DNA of 5,105 nt, from positions 1-5,105 of the forward strand of contig JBIKOX010000206.1 in the NCBI GenBank assembly GCA_044357775.1. Direction: 5' to 3'. Under the pieces are notes generated by a model. It ran no database searches. It was not told the DNA's origin and was given only the letters and a program-made list of their open reading frames with translations. Positions 1 to 5,105 of this stretch are shown here, one piece after another (the stretch's first letter is position 1; each line of letters opens with the position of its first letter). The translations under genes and the position numbers were made by a program. The DNA is from UBA4416 sp044357775. GTDB taxonomy: Bacteria > Bacteroidota > Bacteroidia > B-17B0 > Aurantibacillaceae.

Positions 1-673
1 CATAACCATAAATTGTTCCTCCTGTCGGGAAATCGGGAGCTTTAATGTGTTTCATCAAGCCATCAATATCAATGTTATTGTCATCGATGTAAGCTAAGAT
101 TCCATTAATAACTTCTGTTAAATTGTGAGGTGCCATATTAGTTGCCATACCTACAGCAATTCCAGAAGCACCGTTCATTAATAAATTTGGAATCCGAGAA
201 GGAAGAACCGTTGGCTCTGTTAATGAGTCATCAAAATTCGGACGAAAATCAACTGTATCTTTTTCTATATCACTTAATAATTCTTCTGTAATTTTACGGA
301 ATCGCGCTTCCGTATAACGCATTGCAGCTGGAGGATCACCATCAACAGAACCATAATTACCTTGTCCATCAACTAACATATAGCGTAAACTCCATTCTTG
401 TGCCATACGAACCATTGTGTCGTATACAGAGGTATCTCCATGAGGATGGTACTTCCCTAAAACTTCCCCAACAATACGGGCCGATTTTTTATATGGTCTG
501 TTATGCAATACTCCCAAATCTAACATTCCATACAAAACCCTGCGATGTACTGGCTTTAAACCATCTCTTACATCAGGTAAAGCACGACTCACAATAACCG
601 ACATCGAATAATCGATGTAAGCTGTTTTCATTTCTTCTTCAATGTTAATTGGGATAATTTTCTCTCCGCTCAT
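1..673 (-). CDS. gyrA: DNA gyrase subunit A, N-terminal part (truncated by window edge)
   Basis: GyrA is the DNA-cleaving subunit of gyrase (A2B2 with GyrB), which introduces negative supercoils using ATP. I translated the minus strand from the ATG at 673-671: 224 codons are open to the window edge, about a quarter of a typical GyrA, so the rest of the breakage-reunion domain and the C-terminal DNA-wrapping domain lie outside. The protein begins MSGEKIIPINIEEEMKTAYI and has the GyrA landmarks in order: SRALPDVRDGLKPVHRR (residues 29-45), HPHGDTSVYDTMVRMAQ (76-92, the quinolone-resistance region), DGQGNYGSVDGD (102-113) and AAMRYTEAR (116-124). Y120 is the catalytic tyrosine equivalent to E. 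coli Y122, preceded by R119. The residue equivalent to E. coli S83 is T81, and D87 is D85. ParC is the main alternative, but the N-terminus and DGQGN/GSVDGD context favour GyrA. No Shine-Dalgarno is visible. The gene is divergent from clpC. Confidence 0.97.
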   Translation of the reverse strand, partial: MSGEKIIPINIEEEMKTAYIDYSMSVIVSRALPDVRDGLKPVHRRVLYGMLDLGVLHNRPYKKSARIVGEVLGKYHPHGDTSVYDTMVRMAQEWSLRYMLVDGQGNYGSVDGDPPAAMRYTEARFRKITEELLSDIEKDTVDFRPNFDDSLTEPTVLPSRIPNLLMNGASGIAVGMATNMAPHNLTEVINGILAYIDDNNIDIDGLMKHIKAPDFPTGGTIYGY

Positions 674-867
674 ATTCTATTTTTATTTTTTATTTCGTAG
701 TTATTAGTAATGAATTATTATGAAATAATGGCAGTAAAAATTTTAATTAAAAATAAAAAAATTAACTTTTAAAAATTTCGTAATAGGCATTGAAAATACC
801 ATTTTTATTGGTAACATAGGTCTATAGTTATTAACACTTTTGATGTTAAAAAAAATACTGAACATTA

Positions 868-898
868 TTTATAAAACTGACATTATCGGTTACTTTTG
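868..898 (+). promoter_or_regulatory. Candidate clpC promoter (Bacteroidota type)
   Basis: TACTTTTG at 891-898 matches the Bacteroidota -7 consensus TAnnTTTG at every fixed position. Twenty bases upstream, TTT (868-870) matches two of three bases of the -33 TTG element. Initiation would fall a few bases after 898 and give a leader of about 40 nt before the clpC ATG at 946. A second, imperfect -7-like element, TATGTTTA (913-920), lies closer but lacks a well-spaced -33. No sigma-32-type or CtsR-like operator was recognised. This is a motif match only, in very AT-rich DNA. Confidence 0.42.
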
Positions 899-945
899 AT
901 TGTGGCATTAATTATGTTTACAACAACTAAACGAACAATAATATT

Positions 946-3483
946 ATGGAAGCAAAATTTTCACAACGCGTAAAAGACGTCATAACGTTTAGCAGAGAAG
1001 AAGCTCTTAGATTAGGGCATGATTATATTGGAATTGAACACTTAATGCTTGGCATGATTCGCGATGGCGAAGGTGTAGGAATTAAATTGTTGAAAAATTT
1101 AGCCATTAACATGCAAGATTTTAGGAAGCAAATTGAACAAAGTTTACCTATATCCATGAAAAAAGTAAATAATTTGGCAAATATTCCTTTGGTTAAACAA
1201 GCAGAAAAAACTTTGAAATTAACCTATTTAGAAGCCAAAGTTTTTAAGGCTGCACAAATTGGAACGGAGCATTTGTTGATGTGTATATTAAAAGATAACG
1301 ATAACGTTGTGACCAAAACATTAAGTAAATATGGGGTTGATTATAACGCTGTAAAATTAGAATTAGAAGGTTTACTTGAAAACCCTCACAAAATTGAAAA
1401 CTCTGCCAGCAGCGATGATGATGATAGCGAAGAAACATTTGGAACTAGTAGCGGATCCGGAACATCAAAAAAAGCTGGTGAGTCAAAATCAAAAACACCA
1501 GTTTTAGATAATTTTGGTAGAGATTTAACAAAAATGGCTGAAGAAGGAAAATTAGATCCTGTTGTTGGTCGTGAAAAAGAAATTGAACGTGTATCTCAAA
1601 TTTTATCTCGCCGCAAAAAAAATAATCCCATCTTGATTGGTGAACCAGGTGTTGGGAAATCAGCCATTGCTGAAGGTTTAGCTTTGCGTATAATTCAGCG
1701 CAAAGTATCACGAGTGCTTTTTGGGAAACGTGTGGTTACCCTTGATTTAGCTTCGTTAGTAGCTGGCACAAAATACCGTGGACAGTTTGAAGAGCGAATG
1801 AAGGCGGTTATGAATGAGTTAGAAAAAAATCCAGATGTGATTTTATTCATTGACGAAATTCACACGATTATAGGCGCAGGTGGTGCTAGTGGTAGCATGG
1901 ATGCTAGCAACATGTTTAAACCGGCTTTAGCTCGAGGAGAAATACAATGCATAGGCGCAACAACATTGGATGAATTCCGTCAACATATTGAAAAAGATGG
2001 AGCTTTAGAGCGTCGTTTTCAAAAAGTAATTATAGAACCTGCAACTCAGGAAGAATCTTTACAAATTTTAGATAACATTAAAAGTAAATATGAAGATCAT
2101 CACAACGTATCCTACACGCCTGAAGCAATTAAAGCATGCGTAACATTAACTGCTCGCTATATAACTGACAGACATTTACCTGACAAAGCAATTGATGCTT
2201 TAGATGAAGCTGGTTCTCGTGTTCATATCACTAATATTCATGTGCCTGAAAACATATTGGAATTAGAGAAAAAAATGGAAGATATTAAAGAATTAAAGAA
2301 TCAAGTTGTTCGCTCTCAAAAATATGAAGAAGCCGCTAAATTGCGTGATACAGAGAAGCAATTGCAAGCACAACTAGAAACTGCTAAAAAAGCTTGGGAA
2401 GAGGAAACTAAGCTAAATAGAGTAACTGTAACTGAAGATAACGTTGCGGAAGTTGTATCGATGATGAGTGGAGTGCCTGTTCAGCGTATTTCTCAAAACG
2501 AAGGAGAGAAATTGGTGAAAATGGTTGAGCAATTAAAAGGTAAAGTTATTGGACAAGATGAAGCTTTGAAAAAGGTGGTAAAAGCCATACAACGTAACCG
2601 TGCCGGATTAAAAGACCCTAATAAACCAATTGGTTCATTTATTTTTTTAGGACCAACTGGTGTTGGGAAAACGCAATTAGCAAAAATTTTAGCTAAACAT
2701 TTATTTGATAATGATGAAGCCTTAATAAGAATTGATATGAGTGAGTACATGGAGAAATTTGCCGTGACTCGTTTAATTGGAGCTCCTCCGGGATATGTTG
2801 GTTATGAAGAAGGTGGACAATTAACCGAAAAAGTGCGTCGTCGTCCCTACTCTGTTGTGTTGTTAGATGAAATAGAAAAAGCACATCCTGATGTATTTAA
2901 TATGATGTTGCAAGTATTAGATGATGGTCAATTAACTGATAGTTTAGGTCGTAAAATAGATTTTAAAAACACAATCATTATTATGACCTCAAATATTGGT
3001 GCTCGCCAGTTAAAAGATTTTGGACAAGGCGTTGGTTTTGGCACTCAAACTCGCGTAGAAAGTGCTGAAGAAAGTAATAAAGGTGTTGTTGAAAACGCTT
3101 TAAAGAAAGCTTTTGCTCCTGAGTTCTTAAATCGTATTGATGATGTAGTAATGTTTAACTCTCTAAATAAGGAAGATATTCATAAAATTATTGATATTGA
3201 ATTAAACGGATTATTTGGGCGTGTAAACTCTCTTGGATATACTATTAAAATTACTGAAGCTGCAAAAGATTTTATTGTTGAAAAAGGTTATGATATACAG
3301 TATGGTGCCCGTCCTCTAAAAAGAGCTATTCAAAAGTATTTAGAAGATCCTATGGCTGAAGAAATTATCCAAAGTAATTTAGCAGAAGGTGATCAAATTG
3401 AAATTGATTTTGATAAGGAGAAAAATGAAATTGTTGTAAAAACAATTAAACCTAAAACAAAAAAGAAAAAAGAAGATAACTAG
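946..3483 (+). CDS. clpC: ATP-dependent Clp protease ATP-binding subunit ClpC (Hsp100/Clp, two AAA+ domains)
   Basis: ClpC is a cytoplasmic hexameric unfoldase that threads substrates into the ClpP peptidase. The 845-residue protein has the usual family length and order. The Clp N-domain with two repeats spans about 1-145. A flexible acidic/Ser-Gly linker (about 150-185) contains DDDDSEE (157-163). AAA1 has Walker A GEPGVGKS (232-239), pore loop KYRG with Y277, Walker B ending D303-E304 and arginine pair R356-R357. A UVR-type coiled middle segment (about 438-475, with KYEEAAKLRD) separates ClpC from the long M-domain of ClpB. AAA2 has Walker A GPTGVGKT (569-576), pore loop GYVG (616-619, Y617), Walker B D641-E642 and arginine finger R730. 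V696-G697-F698 is the ClpP-docking loop, so this copy should partner a protease. The C-terminus is lysine-rich (KPKTKKKKEDN). ATG946 is the only plausible start, since an in-frame TAA lies at 928-930. No Shine-Dalgarno is seen. All ATPase residues are intact. The gene is monocistronic, with its own terminator. Confidence 0.98.
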   Translation: MEAKFSQRVKDVITFSREEALRLGHDYIGIEHLMLGMIRDGEGVGIKLLKNLAINMQDFRKQIEQSLPISMKKVNNLANIPLVKQAEKTLKLTYLEAKVFKAAQIGTEHLLMCILKDNDNVVTKTLSKYGVDYNAVKLELEGLLENPHKIENSASSDDDDSEETFGTSSGSGTSKKAGESKSKTPVLDNFGRDLTKMAEEGKLDPVVGREKEIERVSQILSRRKKNNPILIGEPGVGKSAIAEGLALRIIQRKVSRVLFGKRVVTLDLASLVAGTKYRGQFEERMKAVMNELEKNPDVILFIDEIHTIIGAGGASGSMDASNMFKPALARGEIQCIGATTLDEFRQHIEKDGALERRFQKVIIEPATQEESLQILDNIKSKYEDHHNVSYTPEAIKACVTLTARYITDRHLPDKAIDALDEAGSRVHITNIHVPENILELEKKMEDIKELKNQVVRSQKYEEAAKLRDTEKQLQAQLETAKKAWEEETKLNRVTVTEDNVAEVVSMMSGVPVQRISQNEGEKLVKMVEQLKGKVIGQDEALKKVVKAIQRNRAGLKDPNKPIGSFIFLGPTGVGKTQLAKILAKHLFDNDEALIRIDMSEYMEKFAVTRLIGAPPGYVGYEEGGQLTEKVRRRPYSVVLLDEIEKAHPDVFNMMLQVLDDGQLTDSLGRKIDFKNTIIIMTSNIGARQLKDFGQGVGFGTQTRVESAEESNKGVVENALKKAFAPEFLNRIDDVVMFNSLNKEDIHKIIDIELNGLFGRVNSLGYTIKITEAAKDFIVEKGYDIQYGARPLKRAIQKYLEDPMAEEIIQSNLAEGDQIEIDFDKEKNEIVVKTIKPKTKKKKEDN

Positions 3484-3490
3484 TAACACA

Positions 3491-3520
3491 AAAGCCCTCA
3501 AAAATTATTGAGGGTTTTTT
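3491..3520 (+). terminator. Rho-independent terminator of clpC
   Basis: A perfect 7-bp stem, CCCTCAA (3495-3501) with TTGAGGG (3508-3514), closes a 6-nt loop and is followed by six T (3515-3520), then ATTTT. The stem can be extended outward by a G-U pair and three A-U pairs. It begins 7 nt after the clpC stop codon. On the minus strand the hairpin is followed by CTTTTGTGTT, so it might also act weakly as a distal terminator for the converging tsaE unit. Confidence 0.9.
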
Positions 3521-3568
3521 ATTTTAATTGATGTATTAGTTGTTATTGTCAACATCTATAATCTTTAC

Positions 3569-3644
3569 ATCATTTTTAATCCTATCAAATCTGTGTAATC
3601 TGCGTTCTATTTCTTTTAAATCACGGATTACAAATTCATGACAA
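3569..3644 (+). repeat. Intergenic direct repeat, copy A (hairpin-tailed)
   Basis: This 76-bp segment recurs at 3710-3785 in the same orientation. By hand alignment 68 of 77 columns are identical, with seven substitutions and two single-base indels. The longest shared blocks are the first 17 bases and the 16-base block AATCTGCGTTCTATTT. The tail (3621-3641) can fold: TCA pairs with TGA, then after a C/A mismatch come G-C, a G-T pair and ATT with AAT around an ACA loop. Neither copy contains a plausible gene. ATCTGCGTTC-type repeats are, to my recollection, scattered between genes in many Bacteroidota, but I could not count copies. Confidence 0.8.
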
Positions 3645-3667
3645 CGAGTTATTTTCACATAAATAAA

Positions 3668-3711
3668 ATGGAACGCTGATGACGCAGATAATTAAGATTT
3701 TAAGATGAAAT
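3668..3711 (-). repeat. Partial inverted copy of the same repeat (copy C)
   Basis: Read on the plus strand, this segment has GAACGC (3671-3676), then TGATGAC, then GCAGAT, followed by AT-rich sequence with GATTTTAAGATGAAAT. The complement of copies A and B has GAACGCAGATT followed by similar GATTT/GGATT blocks. It therefore looks like a diverged inverted relative in which about nine bases separate the GAACGC and AGAT elements. The relation is weaker than that between A and B and rests mainly on those two cores. Confidence 0.45.
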
Positions 3712-3785
3712 CATTTTTAATCCTATTTAAATCAGTGCAATCTGCGTTCTATTTTTTTTAATCACGAATTACAAATGCGTGACAA
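3710..3785 (+). repeat. Intergenic direct repeat, copy B (hairpin-tailed)
   Basis: This is the second copy of the repeat at 3569-3644, ending 15 bp from the stop codon of the minus-strand barrel gene. Its tail (3762-3782) folds better than copy A: TCACG (3762-3766) pairs with CGTGA (3778-3782), and ATT with AAT around the same ACA loop, with one A/G mismatch. An eight-T run (3752-3759) precedes the hairpin on the plus strand. For transcripts arriving from the minus-strand gene this run reads as A, so the hairpin is not a standard intrinsic terminator for that gene. Confidence 0.8.
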
Positions 3786-3800
3786 GAATTCAAACTTAAT

Positions 3801-4640
3801 CTAAAAAGTAGCACCAATAGTCATGGTTAACTGACCTGTAAAAAAGTGATGATTTGCTTTACCATTTCCTTTTCCTAAGACTAAAACACTTCTGTAATCA
3901 GCGTATGAACCTTTACCCATAAATTCAAAAACACCATATTTTAAGAACTCAACTCTAACACCAGACTCCACACCAACAATCCAACCTGCAATGTGCCAAT
4001 TATTATTTAATCGTGTTCCAAGCATTGTAACATCGGTTCTTGGATATACAATACCTGCGCCAGGTTTCACAACAAATCCAATATTAATTTTATTAGCTTT
4101 CTCATAAAATTTCCATCGCTTAATAAAATTTACCATCCAAAAATTAGCTCCATCAGTGTGCTCAAAGTGTAATAAATTATTTGGGTCTAAAATAGTATCT
4201 TGATCAATGTAATTACCATTAAAATTCCCTTTAATATGTACTTTTTGATAATTTGTTACCACATATTTTGTGTGATCGTAATTAATTTCAATACCAAGGT
4301 CTTTTTGGTTGTTAAAATAGTAACCTAACCTTATAACAAACTGAGGAATGGTAATATTTACAACATCTTTAATTTGATTAAAATCAGGTCTATCTTTAGC
4401 TACTGCATTGTAAATTGTAAAATCATAGTTGTGATATTTACCAGTTTGAGGATAATAGGTATTTGAATTATCTTGAAAATGAATATTGCTTTTGCTATAC
4501 ATTGCTCTTGTATAGCCCCACATCATATAAATATTTCCTTTTTTTGAGAACTTAGATGAAGAAGGGACTGCAAAAGCATCAGTTTGCGTAAATGAACTAA
4601 ATGGTAATAATAAAATGCAAAAAACAATGATTTTAATCAT
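3801..4640 (-). CDS. Secreted protein, probable outer-membrane beta-barrel, function unknown
   Basis: I do not recognise a named family. From the ATG at 4640-4638 the product is 279 residues. An in-frame ATG eight codons upstream (4664) exists, but the chosen start places a standard signal peptide at the very N-terminus (MIKIIVFCILLLPFSSFTQ, cleavage near 18-20) and overlaps the tsaE stop as ATGA. C8 is too early and in the wrong context for a lipobox. The mature part is rich in alternating aromatic/hydrophobic and polar stretches typical of amphipathic strands, for example 36-48, 98-109, 114-128, 166-178, 184-198, 215-241 and 266-279. It contains RPDF (84-87) and GYYFN (106-110), and ends in GATF with a C-terminal phenylalanine, as in many outer-membrane barrels. 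This suggests a small barrel in the outer membrane, but the ligand or activity cannot be inferred. The gene is co-directional with and probably coupled to tsaE. No terminator directly follows. Confidence 0.72.
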   Translation of the reverse strand: MIKIIVFCILLLPFSSFTQTDAFAVPSSSKFSKKGNIYMMWGYTRAMYSKSNIHFQDNSNTYYPQTGKYHNYDFTIYNAVAKDRPDFNQIKDVVNITIPQFVIRLGYYFNNQKDLGIEINYDHTKYVVTNYQKVHIKGNFNGNYIDQDTILDPNNLLHFEHTDGANFWMVNFIKRWKFYEKANKINIGFVVKPGAGIVYPRTDVTMLGTRLNNNWHIAGWIVGVESGVRVEFLKYGVFEFMGKGSYADYRSVLVLGKGNGKANHHFFTGQLTMTIGATF

Positions 4641-5068
4641 GGAATAGAAATATGTTCGGCACAAAGATAACGATTATTGTTTTCTATTTTTATGATAATT
4701 CTCAGGTAAGATTCTAAAAATGACTCAGCTAATTTTGGCCATTCTATAAATAAGTAATTTCCTGATGAAAGGTATTCATCAAATCCCAATTCAAACAACT
4801 CTTCAACCGAATTCAATCTATACAAATCAAAATGAAAAATTTTAAATTTAGATACTGTATAATACTCATTAACAATTGAATAGGTTGGACTACTCATAGT
4901 ATCAATAACACCTAAATAATTGCAAATTGATTTAATAAAAGTTGTTTTACCTAATCCCATTGGTGCATCAAATAAAAAAACACGTTTGTTTTTAGCAAAC
5001 TCTATTAATTTAATTGCAGCTTCCGTATGAAGCTTCGTATCAGAAATATCTAATTTTAAAATTGACAT
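4637..5068 (-). CDS. tsaE: tRNA threonylcarbamoyladenosine biosynthesis ATPase TsaE
   Basis: TsaE (YjeE) is the small cytoplasmic ATPase that works with TsaB and TsaD to transfer threonylcarbamoyl from TC-AMP to A37 of ANN-decoding tRNAs, giving t6A. The 143-residue length fits the family. Motifs in order are: P-loop APMGLGKTT (35-43), SSPTYSIVNEY (59-69, the SPT switch region), FHFDLYRL (78-85, with D81) and the IEWP signature (108-111). The first P-loop residue is Ala35 where most TsaE proteins have Gly; the catalytic G-K-T-T is intact. ATG5068 is the first possible start: no in-frame start codon occurs upstream within the window. The TGA at 4639-4637 overlaps the next gene's ATG by four bases. 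No Shine-Dalgarno is visible, as is usual in Bacteroidota. Confidence 0.95.
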   Translation of the reverse strand: MSILKLDISDTKLHTEAAIKLIEFAKNKRVFLFDAPMGLGKTTFIKSICNYLGVIDTMSSPTYSIVNEYYTVSKFKIFHFDLYRLNSVEELFELGFDEYLSSGNYLFIEWPKLAESFLESYLRIIIKIENNNRYLCAEHISIP

Positions 5069-5095
5069 TATGGAATAATAAAATAAAATAATGTA

Positions 5096-5103
5096 AAAAA
5101 GTA
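5096..5103 (-). promoter_or_regulatory. Possible -7 element upstream of tsaE
   Basis: Read on the minus strand, TACTTTTT (5103-5096) matches TAnnTTTG at all but the last base and lies 27 bases before the tsaE ATG. It shares GTTACTTTT with the candidate clpC promoter. The -33 region would lie beyond the window, so the promoter cannot be confirmed. Confidence 0.28.
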
Positions 5104-5105
5104 AC

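Noticed and set aside
322..597. Plus-strand open frame of 91 codons
   Set aside because: It lies antisense inside gyrA, whose minus-strand translation is unmistakable; the product has no recognisable features.
741..752. Perfect palindrome TTTTAATTAAAA in the gyrA-clpC spacer
   Set aside because: Short A/T-only palindromes are expected by chance in DNA this AT-rich; there is no second copy or defined spacing to a promoter.
827..835. GTTATTAAC inverted repeat as a possible operator
   Set aside because: Four-base half sites in an AT-rich spacer are not enough to support a regulator site, and it is not repeated nearby.
1244..1711. Two minus-strand open frames (1244-1438 and 1445-1711)
   Set aside because: Both are antisense to conserved clpC coding sequence, with low-complexity Gln/Leu/Phe-rich products typical of shadow frames.
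2493..2884. Two minus-strand open frames (2493-2750 and 2693-2884)
   Set aside because: Both lie antisense within the ClpC AAA2 domain and overlap each other; no start context or family resemblance.
3762..3782. Copy B hairpin as an intrinsic terminator for the barrel gene
   Set aside because: On the minus strand the hairpin is followed by ATTAAAAAAAA, that is A rather than U, so the required U tract is absent.
3569..3785. CRISPR array
   Set aside because: Only two long, diverged direct repeats with a single 65-bp spacer that itself holds related sequence; no cas genes are present.
4641..4664. Longer start for the barrel protein at the ATG at 4664
   Set aside because: It would add MCRTYFYS before the signal peptide and lengthen the overlap with tsaE; the ATGA overlap start is more plausible.

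Overview
This 5.1 kb window looks like ordinary chromosome from a member of the Bacteroidota. The evidence is AT-rich DNA, starts without Shine-Dalgarno sequences, a TAnnTTTG-type promoter element, GyrA and ClpC proteins of Bacteroidota character, and intergenic repeats containing ATCTGCGTTC. I do not name a genus.

Layout from left to right. Positions 1-673 (minus) hold the N-terminal 224 codons of gyrA, cut by the window edge. Positions 674-945 are a very AT-rich divergent spacer with a candidate clpC promoter near its right end. Positions 946-3483 (plus) hold a complete clpC encoding an 845-residue Hsp100 unfoldase, followed at once by an intrinsic terminator (3491-3520). Positions 3484-3800 are non-coding: apart from the terminator they hold two direct copies of a 76-bp repeat (3569-3644 and 3710-3785), each ending in a small hairpin, with a partial inverted copy between them. 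I see nothing in 3521-3568. Positions 5068-3801 (minus) form a two-gene unit: tsaE, needed for the tRNA modification t6A, then a secreted probable outer-membrane beta-barrel protein whose ATG overlaps the tsaE TGA in an ATGA tetranucleotide.

Functionally these are housekeeping genes: DNA supercoiling (gyrA), regulated proteolysis and protein quality control (clpC), tRNA modification (tsaE), and one uncharacterised envelope protein. clpC and the tsaE unit converge on the repeat-bearing spacer. I found no evidence for a new multi-gene system, phage, transposon, CRISPR array or toxin-antitoxin locus. The points most worth a second look are the hairpin-tailed repeats, the translational coupling of an envelope protein to tsaE, the altered P-loop in TsaE, and the shared GTTACTTTT element upstream of clpC and tsaE.
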